The position numbers and the translations under genes are program-made. The notes beneath the pieces were generated by a model. That model was not told where the DNA came from, did no database searches, and saw only the letters and a program-made list of their open reading frames with translations. A stretch of 64,000 nt of DNA from NCBI GenBank assembly GCA_036245805.1, contig BTRK01000005.1:24032984-24096983 (forward strand), read 5' to 3'. The number at the start of each line of letters is the position of its first letter. Positions within the stretch are counted from its first letter, which is position 1. Source of the DNA: Pristionchus mayeri (Eukaryota > Nematoda > Chromadorea > Rhabditida > Neodiplogasteridae). Of this stretch, positions 1 to 13,500 are shown in pieces.

Positions 1-165
1 CCATGGACTACGGTACCAGGCTCATAGGCCCAGGATCTTCAGATAGATCTCGCCAATCTTTCGGGCTTCCACTCGATCTCGATGATCAGTCGAAACGCAA
101 GCTCCTGCGCGATCGATGGGATACTGTAGAGGTACTGCAGGATCAAGCTGAGTTCGCTGATCGCC
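1..165. other. Flank of LTR-like repeat, unassigned
   Basis: This stretch directly precedes an LTR-like repeat. One open frame on + runs from base 3 through the junction into the repeat; its product is rich in charged residues and I do not recognise it. If the repeat is the 3' LTR of an element lying mostly outside the window, this would be the end of its internal region. I see no reverse transcriptase, protease or integrase motif here, so that is inference. Confidence 0.25.
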
Positions 166-540
166 AGTTGTTTTACGTGCAGTATCTACAGTATATAGTG
201 GCATCAACTCTTTATCGTACTCTCTCGAGCACTAGTGAGAGGAACCACAAGGGTCAGACATGGTCTCTTCGAATGACCGGGACAAGCCGAGGCAAGCCCC
301 GGAGGGGGGATTTCCTCTTCTTTATATAGGCGAGAGTGGACAGGCAAATGAGCTGTTGACGTGGTGAGAGAGAAGTAATCTGAGGGGGAGAATAGGATTA
401 GAGGATTGAGGAAACAAGGGGAGATGTTATTGAGTGAGAGGGTTTCAGATTAGACCATATTGTAGTTTGGTCTACCGTAGTATGGAAACTACTTGTTCCA
501 CCACAACTATATTTTAATGAATCCAAGCAGGTAAGCCATA
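166..540 (+). mobile_element. LTR-like repeat, copy 1
   Basis: This block matches 17938-18315 over its length. Shared landmarks in the same order are TTGTTTTACGTGCAGTA at the start, a TTTATCGTACTC block, a GC-rich CCCCGG segment, a TATA box (TTTATATAGG near 322; TTATATACTC in the other copy), a GAGTGAGAGGGTTTCAGAT block and GTAGTTTGGTCTACCGTA near the end. Two dispersed copies of about 370 bases with an internal TATA box fit LTRs, either solo or belonging to an element outside the window. I could not fix the TG/CA termini or a target duplication, so the class is provisional. Confidence 0.5.
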
Positions 541-570
541 CCCTTAGACTGCAGAACCCTCAGACATAGT

Positions 571-1146
571 TAGGGACCGCAGAACATTGTCATTTAAGAT
601 TTTCAAGTGACAGTACGCGGGAAACGTCGACTAGCTCACCCAAATTCTGTTCAGTTTGCGATTGTAGTTCTTTTCTGAACTTTCGAAATTTTTTTCGGTT
701 GTTTTCAACACGTTTTTAATAAAATCATTTTTTGTGTGACGTGAGCTCTCCCGCTCTCACTTAGCCCCTTGTACAATTTTGACCTCTTGTGACACTCATA
801 TATTGCACTCCATAGCCATTTAGCAAAAGTCGGTTAAATTTTGCCCTACTTCGATCGATATCTCGTTTCCATCCGTTGTCTCGTGCTAAAACCGTACGCC
901 ATTACATTTTATAGACTAATAATGCGTAATCTTTCGCGCTGCTCGTCCATGAGACAATCGACGGAATGAAGTTGTATCGATTTTTAGACCTGAAACATGC
1001 GACGCTTTGTGAAGTTACCTTTTTTTGGCTCCAATTTGATTAATTCTCGACATACCTATGATTCCCAGAATGACATTTAAAAACCATCGGATTCTATGCG
1101 CATTTTAGTTTAGAAGCATTTTGAAGAAACCCGCCTGTGCTCCCTA
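571..1146. mobile_element. hAT-like non-autonomous element, 576 bp
   Basis: The left end reads TAGGGACCGCAGA and the right end CTGTGCTCCCTA, short imperfect inverted termini. It is flanked by GACATAGT (563-570) and GACATACT (1147-1154), an 8-bp target duplication with one mismatch. The same family is at 28903-30046 with a perfect 8-bp duplication, and related internal sequence is at about 34510-35432 and, reversed, 58262-59370. TAGGG ends with 8-bp duplications are typical of hAT transposons. There is no transposase ORF. It lies upstream of the first recognised ppil4 exon, probably in an intron. Confidence 0.75.
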
Positions 1147-1556
1147 GACATACTAAGGAAAATTTTAGATTAAATGCTCAATCCTGTCGCTGTATTAGCG
1201 TCTTTTCGAGTGTCTGCTGGAATTATGCCTAACTCCAAATAGCGTGACTTCGCGGCTTCCCTCCGCGTGTAGGTTAAACAGCATGACAAACAAACATGTC
1301 TAAGGGTTCGGCAGTCTCAAGGTTCGATTTACCTGACTGGGGTCTACCCCTGACACCACTATTGTTACCCCGATCTGGGCTTCTGCAGGAGTGCCCTTTT
1401 TTTATCACGCGCGGCGGCACGCATGTCACACCGTGAAAATGAGTCTGAAACCAAGATTTCATATAAATTTAGCTTTTAATAGTTTAGGAAATGTCGGATT
1501 TTTTTATGTGAAAAAAGTCGGAAACCGGAAAATGCAGAGCCCTGCTGTCCTTCTAG

Positions 1557-4500
1557 GTGACAGAAGGGGACGACACACTGGATGCCCTCAACTCACAGAT
1601 CTGCGATGATGCACACTCGCCTTTCAAAGATATCAGGTGTTGTCCTCCATTATATTTTCATAATATAACACATACGTTTAAACAGAATCAACCACACTAC
1701 TGTTATTTATGATCCCTTTGATGATGTGAAATCGCTTTCTTATCCACGTCGATCTCCTTCTCCTACCATGGAACAACTATTCGTAGTCAACAAAATAGCA
1801 TTAGATGAGAAAGAGGAGGAGGAGGATGGAAAAAGTGCTGCTGAAATAGAAGAGGAGATGAGAGAGAAGGAAGCAAAGGCACAAGCGCAAATCCTTGAGA
1901 TGGTCAGATATTTATTTATACAAAGGGCACGTATTCTCCAATGCTTTAACTCACTTAAAGTTACCAGTCGAGGACGGAACTGATCCCGAGATTGTACGCG
2001 CTGTGAGAGGGCGCTGGATCAGGCAACTTCAACCTGATCCTTTCAGGCTTTCCCCTGGGGCTATTATTCATTTTCGCATTTTTGAATATTCTTCCTCAAC
2101 TAATTCAGCCATTCATTCGATGGAAGACAAAATATGGGGTCAATTTCGTCCTCGGCTGCTAACTTTAACGGAACTATCAGAAATGAATAAAGTTGAATAT
2201 CAGGTGGGAGACCTTCGTCATGCCGATGAAAAACCAATGGACAACGTTCTTTTTGTGTGCAAACTCAACGAAGTCACAACAGATGAGGATCTGGTATGTA
2301 CCTCATTATTTTGTTTTTTTTTTCTGTAAAAACATGTAGGATTGATTAAAGTTACCCAACAAGTACAGATCCCTGATCCCAAGACGCGGCGCACTGTGAG
2401 CGAGTCGCGTGTATGTGAAAGCATGTAAAAGTGAGAGCGCGGGATCAGGCAACTTCAACCTGATCCTTTCCGGCCTACTCTTGCGTCTATTATAAATTTT
2501 TCAAATTTTTGTATATCCCTTCTTTATACTCTTTCGTCAGAGATGAAAAAGCATGGTCGTCCTATCGTTGGAAACCGTGGCCTAGTGGTCTAAGGCGCTG
2601 TAATTTACATACCTATGGTAGGGTGGGCTCGAGTCCCGGCCTCTGCAGTGACTTTTGTCAAGCTCGTACAATTTTTGCCTACTGTTGGGTACTTCCCCCG
2701 AAGCTTGGCAAAGGTGACTGTAGAGGTTGGGATTCGAACCCCGTACCTTAGGATCCACCATAGGATTAATCCTATGATAGGTCTGACCATGGGTTTTTCA
2801 TCTGTGTCTTTCGTCTCGATATTTGGTGACGCGTCCGCACTTTTTCGGCCAATCCGTCTCAGAAATCGAGTCAGAAATGTGAGTATACCCTGCGGCACGC
2901 ACACCACTCGGCCACGATGACAGTTAGGGGCTCGGTTCTTTTCGCGAATGAGTAGAGCTGATCGAGGGCGCGCGCGAGTTCAGCCGGGGAGGGAGAGCGG
3001 GGAGATAGGAAGGAAAGGTGGTGGGTGCGCTTTCGAAGGTGGACGGAGTGGAGGCGTGCGAGTGAACGGAGGTGATAGGGAAGAGGGGAAACAACGCTAT
3101 TAGGGAATGACGGGTAGCGTAATATCATTTCGAAGTAATCCTAAGGCAAGTGAAAGGGATAGCGGAGGTGAGTGGGGGAGGGGAGGTGAGAGGGTGAACG
3201 GACTGGGGAGATAACGTTATGGGGGAATGACAGGCGGCGTATCGGGTCCATCCGAAAACGTCCCCCCTCTCCCCCTGGCAGTACCCGCCTCTCTAATCAA
3301 ATTTTGAAGTTTTAATTACATAACTAAATTATTTTTTGTTAAAAAGCTTAGCTCTTTTTTGATTTTTAAAGAGCGTGAGCTGTTCTATCTTTTGTATGTT
3401 GATGCCTAAGCTCATACTGGCAGGAACTTCGCTACACTATCAAATGTAATAATTATCGAATTTGATAGTGTAGCGAAGTTCATGTGAGTCTCAGCTCTTA
3501 GACATCAACATACAAAAGATAGAACAGCTCAAGCTCTTTAACAATCAAAAAAGAGCGAAGCTTTTTAACAAAAATTAATTTAGTTATGTAATTAAAACTT
3601 CAAAATTTGATTGGAGAGGCGGGTACTGCCAGGGGGAGAGGGGGGACGTTTTCGGATGGACCCCGGCGTATCATTTCGAACAGCTTAGTAATCCGAAGGC
3701 AAGTGAGAGGGAGAGCGGAGGTGAGTGGGGGAGGGGAGGAGAGAGAGGGTGAACGGACTGGGGAAATAACGTTATGAGGGAATGACGGGTAGCGTGTCAT
3801 TTCGAACAGCTTAGTAACCCGAAGGCAAGTGAGAGGGATAGCGGAGGTGAGTGGGGGAGGGGAGGAGAGAGAGGGTGAACGGACTGGGGAAATAACGTTA
3901 TGAGGGAATGACGAGTAGCGTGTCATTTCGAACAGCTTAGTAACCCGAAGGCAAGTGAGAGGGAGAGCGGAGGTGAGTGGGGGAGGGGAGGAGAGAGAGG
4001 GTGAACGGACTGGGGAAATAACGTTATGAGGGAATGACGGGTAGCGTGTCATTTCGAACAGCTTAGTAACCCGAAGGCAAGTGAGAGGGAGAGCGGAGGT
4101 GAGGAGAGACGGGAGGGGAGGTGAGAGGGTGAACGGACTGGGGAAATAACGTTATGAGGGAATGACGGGTAGCGTGTCATTTCGAACAGCTTAGTAACCC
4201 GAAGGCAAGTGAGAGGGATAGCGGAGGTGAGTGGGGGAGGGGAGGTGAGAGGGTGAACGGACTGGGGAAATAACGTTATGGGGGAATGACGGGTAGCGTG
4301 TCATTTCGAACAGCTTAGTAACCCGAAGGCAAGTGAGAGGGAGAGCGGAGGTGAGGAGAGACGGGAGGGGAGGTGAGAGGGTGAACGGACTGGGGAGATA
4401 ACGTTATGGGGGAATGACAGGCGGCGTGTCATTTCGAACAGCTTAGTAACCCGAAGGCAAGTGAGAGGGAGAGCGGAGGTGAGTGGGGGAGGGGAGGAGA

Positions 4501-7500
4501 GAGAGGGTGAACGGACTGGGGAAATAACGTTATGAGGGAATGACGGGTAGCGTGTCATTTCGAACAGCTTAGTAACCCGAAGGCAAGTGAGAGGGAGAGC
4601 GGAGGTGAGTGGGGGAGGGGAGGAGAGAGAGGGTGAACGGACTGGGGAAATAACGTTATGAGGGAATGACGGGTAGCGTGTCATTTCGAACAGCTCAGTA
4701 ACCCGAAGGCAAGTGAGAGGGAGAGCGGAGGTGAGTGGGGGAGGGGAGGAGAGAGAGGGTGAACGGACTGGGGAAATAACGTTATGAGGGAATGACGGGT
4801 AGCGTGTCATTTCGAACAGCTTAGTAACCCGAAGGCAAGTGAGAGGGAGAGCGGAGGTGAGTGGGGGAGGGGAGGAGAGAGAGGGTGAACGGACTGGGGA
4901 AATAACGTTATGAGGGAATGACGGGTAGCGTGTCATTTCGAACAGCTTAGTAACCCGAAGGCAAGTGAGAGGGAGAGCGGAGGTGAGTGGGGGAGGGGAG
5001 GAGAGAGAGGGTGAACGGACTGGGGAAATAACGTTATGAGGGAATGACGGGTAGCGTGTCATTTCGAACAGCTTAGTAACCCGAAGGCAAGTGAGAGGGA
5101 GAGCGGAGGTGAGTGGGGGAGGGGAGGAGAGAGAGGGTGAACGGACTGGGGAAATAACGTTATGAGGGAATGACGGGTAGCGTGTCATTTCGAACAGCTT
5201 AGTAACCCGAAGGCAAGTGAGAGGGAGAGCGGAGGTGAGGAGAGACGGGAGGGGAGGTGAGAGGGTGAACGGACTGGGGAAATAACGTTATGAGGGAATG
5301 ACGGGTAGCGTGTCATTTCGAACAGCTTAGTAACCCGAAGGCAAGTGAGAGGGATAGCGGAGGTGAGTGGGGGAGGGGAGGTGAGAGGGTGAACGGACTG
5401 GGGAAATAACGTTATGGGGGAATGACAGGCGGCGTATCATTTCGAACAGCTTAGTAATCCGAAGGCAAGTGAGAGGGATAGCGGAGGTGAGTGGGGGAGG
5501 GGAGGAGAGAGAGGGTGAACGGACTGGGGAAATAACGTTATGAGGGAATGACGGGTAGCGTGTCATTTCGAACAGCTTAGTAACCCGAAGGCAAGTGAGA
5601 GGGAGAGCGGAGGTGAGTGGGGGAGGGGAGGAGAGAGAGGGTGAACGGACTGGGGAAATAACGTTATGAGGGAATGACGGGTAGCGTGTCATTTCGAACA
5701 GCTTAGTAACCCGAAGGCAAGTGAGAGGGAGAGCGGAGGTGAGTGGGGGAGGGGAGGAGAGAGAGGGTGAACGGACTGGGGAAATAACGTTATGAGGGAA
5801 TGACGGGTAGCGTGTCATTTCGAACAGCTTAGTAACCCGAAGGCAAGTGAGAGGGAGAGCGGAGGTGAGGAGAGACGGGAGGGGAGGTGAGAGGGTGAAC
5901 GGACTGGGGAAATAACGTTATGAGGGAATGACGGGTAGCGTGTCATTTCGAACAGCTTAGTAACCCGAAGGCAAGTGAGAGGGATAGCGGAGGTGAGTGG
6001 GGGAGGGGAGGTGAGAGGGTGAACGGACTGGGGAAATAACGTTATGGGGGAATGACAGGCGGCGTATCATTTCGAACAGCTTAGTAATCCGAAGGCAAGT
6101 GAGAGGGATAGCGGAGGTGAGTGGGGGAGGGGAGGAGAGAGAGGGTGAACGGACTGGGGAAATAACGTTATGAGGGAATGACGGGTAGCGTATCATTTCG
6201 AACAACTTAGTAACCCGAAGGCAAGTGAGAGGGAGAGCGGAGGTGAGGAGAGACGGGAGGGGAGGTGAGAGGGTGAACGGAATGGGGAAATAACATTATG
6301 AGGGAATGACGGGTAGCGTATCATTTCGAACAACATAGTAACCTGAAGGCAAGTGAGAGGGATAGCGGAGGTGAGAGGGTGAACGGACTGGGGAAATAAC
6401 GTTATGGGGGAATGACAGGCGGCGTATCATTTCGAACAGCTTAGTAATCCGAAGGCAAGTGAGAGGGATAGCGGAGGTGAGTGGGGGAGGGGAGGAGAGA
6501 GAGGGTGAACGGACTGGGGAAATAACGTTATGAGGGAATGACGGGTAGCGTATCATTTCGAACAACTTAGTAACCCGAAGGCAAGTGAGAGGGAGAGCGG
6601 AGGAGAAGGAGGGGGGGGGGGGTGTAAGAGAGAGAGGGTAGGGAGGTGGGAGAGTGGAGGTTAGATAATCTAATATCATTTCGAACAACTTAGTAACCCG
6701 AAGGCAAGTGAGAGGGAGAGCGGAGGTGAGAGTATGAACGGACTGAAAAGATTACGATATGAAGGAATGACTGGTGGTGTAATTTCAGCACAACTTAGTC
6801 CCGGCTCGCCGCGTAGCGGCGAGCCCTGACTGAACTTAGTTCAAAGGCGAACTCCCGCCGAAGGCGGGAGTGAGCGTCGGGATTACCAGAAGCGTTTGAC
6901 GGGTTAGCTGGTGGACGAATATGCTCGGGTATATGAGCATTTAGTGATAATGGTAGATCGTTTTTACGTTATCTGGAGTGAAGGGGAGAAAGTATTTTGA
7001 GGGAATAACGGGTATTATTCTGAACAACTTGATTAATGTATTGTTCAGAATTTAAAATCTTTTCACTTGGTCGTTTTTGAAGGCGGTAAACTTAGTTAAC
7101 TAGTTCTTTCTTTATTTCTCAACTAATTCAGCCATCCACTATTCGATGGAGGACAAAAAGGGGTCAGTTTTTAAACTTCAAGCAAGGGTATTTATTGTAA
7201 CATTCGGATGGCGAGAATTTGCGTTACGCTATTTATCAAGCTCCGCCTCAAATTGTCCTACTCTGGTTTCTTCCAACCAGTAGGTGGGCAACTCCCCACC
7301 CACTGGTCAGGGCACTGGTTAACTTGTACTAGGTCGGATGAGAACTATGACGCCATGCCGCTTTTGATTTATCAAAGGCGGCATGACGTCATAGTTCTCA
7401 TCCGGCGTAGTTCCGGTTAACTAGTGGTTCGTCTAAACTCCGCCTACTCTAACTAGTTAATTAGTGGTTAGCTGTTTTTGACGTGGGGAGTTGCCCACCT

Positions 7501-10500
7501 ACTGGTTGGAAGAAACCAGAGAAGAGCGCAGCACCCGGAACATCGACATAAGGAAAGGGAAAACGTCCGGGGGCTGTCCTGAGAATTACTTGAGCTACAT
7601 GATTAAAAGTGGCAACAGCTTATTAAAAATATTAAAAATATTGAAGTGACAGTCATGCATTCGAAATGATAATTAGTGAGATAGCGAAAAGCGTAAGTAG
7701 AGTAAGGCGGTGGCTACCTTGCAAAGACCCCGGGTTCGAATCGGGCAATCTATGATTTTTGAACGCGCGCGCTTTTTCCGCGACCCCCCCCCCCCCCTCC
7801 GCGGACGTTTATTTTTCCTTATGTAGTTTCTCCGGGGCATACATTTTCATTAACCTCGGCGAAACAATATAACTTATATTATATAAGTGACTCCCATTTC
7901 CTGGGATGGCAATATAAGTGGCTACCAAGGAGGTGATTTGTTATCGGCGCCCCACAGCGCATCTTTTGAGCCTACTTCTAGATCGGGCAGGCTAAATTAT
8001 GTTAAAGTGGGTACCCTCGGAGTCCGAGGGTATGAAAATGTATGCTCCGGGGGCGTGCACGAGAGACAGCGGATCGATATATTTCATGGGTCATGCTTAC
8101 GATTTCAGCTATTGAATATAAATACAGTCGCGCCCATAAGTCATCGGCAATTTTGGAATGGGTTTGAACTTTTCAATCAGGAAAAATTTCATTCTGATAC
8201 TAGGATTTCACGCGCCAAAATCATTGGAGATTTTGTTTTTTTTGATTTTGGGGTATGACTCAATCGCGCAGTTGTTGTGTAGTGATGACGCAATCAACCT
8301 GTACTTTTCAAAACGGCATTTTTCTTACATGAATTTTTTACCTGCTGGTCAAACTTTCTGAGGTTGGAGATATGTATGAGGACTATCCAAAAAAATAGTT
8401 GGTGTTCGATCGCACTTTGGCTGCAGCCTTGCTGAAAAATCGAGGTCAAAAATTCAGATCTCGGCTTCTAGAGAAGCTAGAGACTCGTTCAAAGTGTCGA
8501 AATGATCGTCATCACTATCTTAGAAGATCCTGAGAATATGAAAACAATATCTCGAAATTTGACCTCACAAGGAGAGGTCGCGCAATGTATATGGAGTTTC
8601 TAAACGAGACCTAGCGCATTCGAAAGAGGAGAAAATTCTAAGAACATCTATTGTTTTCAAATTTGCGGAACGCTCATGTGGAGCTCTGGGCAGTATGTGA
8701 GTTTATGGGAGCTTAGGGACAGCCTCAAAAATTGCATGTTCCCCACTATGAGCCCAGATCACCACATGAGCGTTCCGCAAATTTGAAAAGAACAGAAGTT
8801 CTTGGAATGTTCTCCTCTTTCGAATGCGCTAGGTCTCGTTTAGAAACTCCATATACATTGCGCGACCTCTCCTTGTCAGAGCATGACAAAATCACTTTTT
8901 TGCATGATCATTTTTGGACAATCATAACCAGAGATCGAAAAGTCATGCTGCTCAAATAGTTTAAAATTTTTAAGAATTTTATTTTTGAGAAAAACGTGCC
9001 TCTTTTTGATTATTCTGATTATTCTCGACGTCCTCTATCCAACGGTGTATCACTTTCTACCTTGTGCTCATCGCTTGCTAAAATAAACACATCAAGAAAG
9101 TTCGATGTGTTTGCTAATGGAGGGTACGTTTTTTGACATGTCGATATCATCGCATGAACAACATTGGAACGTGTTATCGGTGTGAAACGATCGGTTTGAG
9201 ATAAACGATACAATATGAGGGTTCCCAGGGAACACTTCTTACAATGGGAAGGGCAAAAATACCAGTCAGGATGAGACCATTTCAATGTCCAATAGATAAC
9301 TTAACAAGCAGCACCACCCAGCTGCTCTTGATAAACCTCGATAACATCGTCCTCCTCCATTTCCAGACTCTTAGGGGTGTCATCATCATTGATTCTGCGT
9401 CCGTCGAAGAGGAATCGAAGAGAAGTAACAGAGACTCCGGTTCTGTCCGCATAAGACTTCTTCAGCTTTCCCATGCTGGTTCCGTACTTCACACGAAAGT
9501 GGACCTCATTCGAGTCCTGGCCGACGACTTTCAGCTTGATGTACTCGGCGTTTCCATCACCTCCAGCATTCGCGTTAGCAGCAGCCTCGCCGTTATCTCC
9601 CATTATTAGCTCAAACTTGGGTAATTAAACCGATATCTACATACTTTTCGACCTATGATCATAACTATGTGGAAATGCATGTTAAAATGTGGTTTTTGCC
9701 TAGGAATGCTCAAAATTTATTGAAGAATTTAGTGCATAACATCTTAGTATCAGAATTAAATTTCACCCGAGTAAAAAGTTCAAACCGCATAGAGCATCAA
9801 GGCGCAGTATTTTCATCAATTATTAATAAAATGGATGCAGTTATGAGAAATTATGAAAAATCAAAGAATATTCAAACGATCAATAAGAAAACAGCTATTT
9901 TGCGAGGACTGTAATGTTGACTGTAATGCAATTGACTGTAATGTTTATTTTTTATTTATCGTACACCACAAGGTGCTTCATCAGATACAGAAATGTGCGA
10001 GAATGAGAGGGGATAGGGAGATAAGAGACGAGAGAAGAAAAGAAGGGTAGGGGGGGGGGGAAGAGGGGGTATGGCGAGACAGGAGATGATCACTTCCGAT
10101 TCGAGTCGCACGAGAGAGAGATTCGAGTGCAGGGGGGCTCGAGAGCGGGAGAGTGGCCGGGAGATCAAATATATGTATTATTGGAGACTTGGTTGACTTG
10201 AGATCGGAAAGTGTCGAAGCGGCGGAAGGGAAGAGGGAGTGGGGAAGGGCGCTAAAGATTTCTAATTTCAATGCCAAGGGTATGCAGTAAATTAGGGGAA
10301 TTTAACAAAAGAAGAGTGTCGACAGATAAAAGGGGAAAATGTGCTGATGCCACCTCGTGTTATAACGAATTGATATCCTATGTTAGCTTTTTCAAAATTG
10401 ACAAGGGACCTGATTTTATTACGCTGTTCAGGAGATCATCTTCTCCCGTTTCGGAAAGATCAAGTGTTGTGAGGTAATCAAAGATCGAAGGACAAACAAA

Positions 10501-13500
10501 TCACTGCAATATGCATTCATTGAGTTTGAGACGGTCAGTTTTAATAATAATAATATATTTATCGCTCGTGGCGGGGATTTATTGAAAGGGATACATCTTT
10601 AGCGGAAATTCTTTCAAATGCAATTGCGTTCAGAGATGAAACAGTCAGATTGATTCCCGAGTGGACGTTTGCATTTTGGAAACGTGGTGGGAAACGTCAG
10701 GATTGGCTCGAACTCCACCCTACGCAAACACTTGCCAAGCTTTGAGGGATGGATGATAAATTCCTGATAGCTTGCCAAAAGAATTGTATAGGGTGGAGTT
10801 TTAACCGCACTCGACCATTCCTACATGTTTTCAAATTGCAATCACGATCAATAGGCCATTTATTCTGAAATTTCCTAGAGAATGTATTTCATCTCTAATT
10901 GGGTTGTAGAATGAAGCGTGCGAGCAAGCATTCTTCAAAATGGATAATGTTCTTATCGATGATCGACGAATCCATGTAGACTTTTCTCAGTCCGTGGCCA
11001 AGAATTTCAAGTGGGACAAGAGAGGAAGTACGGCTAGTGAATCTACAATACCGGAAAAAGTATGGCCTTTTAAGGCCAGAGGTTATTATTCTACGTAATA
11101 TCTTCGACGACACACCGAATTGTTCTGTACCATGCCACTTCCTGTGGTGACAGTGCATCCGCTGATGCCTATAACTCGTTGATCGCATATCGCAACTTCC
11201 GTGCAAATCGATTTTTCGACACCCCTATTTTGGCGCTAATTTTTTTTTCATTTTTTTAGCAAAATTGGCTGCTTTATTCAAAATTTTGAAAAAAATAGTA
11301 TTTTACGATGCATTAATTTTAAAAATTGACCTTATGCATGAGAAGTAGAAAAACTATCGTACATGTCCGCGAAATCAGAACGGCCACCGAGAGGCACCGA
11401 GAAATTTCCGATTTCTGGCTCTCTGCGAATACGCAATTTTAAAAGTCGTGGTTGCGCTCATATTTTTTATCATGATCGATTTGCCGGAATCGACCCGGAC
11501 ATGCTCGGTTAATTATGGCTAGAAATCGATAAATCAAATACACAACATTTTGGTGCGATTACGGTATTTTGGAAAACTCACCGAACTTGGTGAGCATACA
11601 TGGCCGGTTGAGGGACAATTTTTTCCCTGCGAAAGTGGGTAGATGGGTTGAAAAACTGGGTAGAAACGCGCAAAATCGTGATTTTGGCCTCCAAATTGCA
11701 TTTTTTTCACTCGTGTTAATTAACGATGTGTATTCAAATAAATTAGCGATACTTTTGTGCATTAGAAAGCTGAATTCCTTTTTTTGGTCACCTAAGTAAT
11801 GATGCTACACCGTAGGACATTGGTATAAATTGGAAACAACTACGCCGGACAGTGAAATACTGAATTTTGCAGGTATTCTCAAGCATATGCTATGCTATGC
11901 TATGCTACTATGCTATCATACTATGGAGTGAATTATTGTACATCTGAATGTGTGTCACCTTTAAGTTCTACAGTAACCACAGCCGAATTAATGCATGTGA
12001 TTGTCTTCTATAATGGAAGAGGGTCAAGAAGAAGTCCCAATAGGTAAACTAGTTCCCATTTTATAGGTGCAAGTGAGATCAACAGGTCAAAGTACCTACC
12101 CGGCGAGAGAGTAGGAGAATGGAAGGCGCATCCTATAACAGTAATTGGCACATATATAACAGTAATTGGCACAAAAAGCAAAGGCAATTACAGAAAAATA
12201 ATTTTTCAATGGAGTCTGCGTACGGTGATTCACGGACAGCACTATCGACAAGCATTGGAAGCTACCGTAATCAAGTTTACTTCATATTCGATCAAAACCA
12301 TGAGGTATCACTCGATACTATGAACAAATATAGCTGGTATTACTGCTACGATCTTAAAATTCCAAAAATACATAATTAATTAGCAAATATGTTGATAAAA
12401 CAACGCTCATCATGTCAGAGAAAGATCACTTCGGTGTGTCATGACTATTACCATATTAAATTAATGTAATTAGTAGTTTTATATTATATTCATTTAAGTG
12501 GGTAGGAGATTGATCGGAACCGCAAGAAAGAATTAATTCCCAAAAATCATCGAAATATATTAATAATTGAAAGAACTAAGTGGGTAAGAACAATGTGTGG
12601 ACAAATTTTAGAAAAAATTCGCGCGTTGTCCTTACCCACTTAGTTCTTTCAATTATTAATATATTTCGATGATTTTTGGGAATTAATTCTTTCTTGCGGT
12701 TCCGATCAATCTCCTACCCACTTAAATGAATATAATATAAAACTACTAATTACATTAATTTAAAATGGTAATAGTCATGACACACCGAAGTGATCTTTCT
12801 CTGACATGATGAGCGTTGTTTTATCAACATATTTGCTAATTAATTATGTATTTTGGAATTTTAAGATATCGTAGCAGTAATACCAGCTATATTTGTTCAT
12901 AGTATCGAGTGATTCCTCATGGTTTTGATGGAATATGAAGTAAACTCGATTACGGTAGCTTCCAATGCTTGTCGATAGTGCTGTCCGTGAATCACCGTAC
13001 GCAGACTCCATTGAAAAATTATTTTTTGTGCCAATTACTGTTATATTAGGGTGTCCCAAAAATTACTTTTTGTGCCAATTACTGTTATATTAGGGTGTCC
13101 CGAAAGTTCGTGCACTATTTTTACTTATTTTTTCCCTTTCGAACTTTAATGCACCATATCAAATAAAGTTTTGTGTTTTGTACATGTACAGGTTTACTAA
13201 CAGATTCCGCTATCATACTCTGAAAACACTATCTAATTACGCTGAAATTACCTGAAAAGTCGATTTTAGGTCATGTCGTTGTAAAATTTCTAACACAAAT
13301 TAAGACTTTCTAACACAAATTAGGGCGTGAGACCCGGATTGAAACCAATGAAGGAGATGGGTGTGCAGTTATTTTTAAAATAGGCATTCAAAAGCTATCT
13401 TTAGTGATAGCTGAAGTAGTGCAAAACTTTCAACTTTCATTAATTTTAAAGATGTCGTTTTTTTCTAATTATTAAATTTTGTAATCTTTCTTCGAACGAC

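Larger units (their letters stand above)
2294..10431 (+). other. 8.1-kb ppil4 intron
   Basis: The donor is CTG|GTATGT and the acceptor TGTTCAG|GAG; the join restores the RRM sequence [14 protein letters not shown] in phase. The intron contains a partial TTAA-MITE-like stretch (about 2344-2480), an inverted SINE pair, the 126-base minisatellite with a MULE-like insertion, several hairpin elements and the antisense SUMO gene. The stretch 9610-10430 holds a G-run at about 10050 and no further recognised feature. Confidence 0.8.

Noticed and set aside
2573..2650. Possible tRNA gene
   Set aside because: A and B boxes are present but no acceptor stem or 7-base anticodon loop can be formed; better explained as SINE.
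3600..6688. Antisense ORFs of 80-295 codons with a repeated Ser/Pro-rich 42-residue unit
   Set aside because: They arise because the 126-base satellite unit is divisible by 3; identical frames begin in each block and there is no start context, splice signal or known domain.
3140..6720. CRISPR-like array
   Set aside because: Units are contiguous 126-base tandem copies without unique spacers.
6800..6875. GC-rich stem-loops resembling bacterial terminators
   Set aside because: The context is eukaryotic and repeat-rich; no T-run follows.
7690..7750. Possible tRNA gene with GGGTTCGAATC
   Set aside because: Only the T arm is convincing; it is inside a degenerate transposon.
9019..9285. 88-codon ORF on - just downstream of SUMO with several Cys and His
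   Set aside because: No recognisable zinc-finger spacing or family; it probably lies in the SUMO 3' region.
10271..10477. 68-codon ORF on + before the RRM exon
   Set aside because: It reads the RRM exon in the wrong frame; the in-phase exon starts at 10432. A weak similarity between 10340-10400 and 11140-11210 was not strong enough to report.
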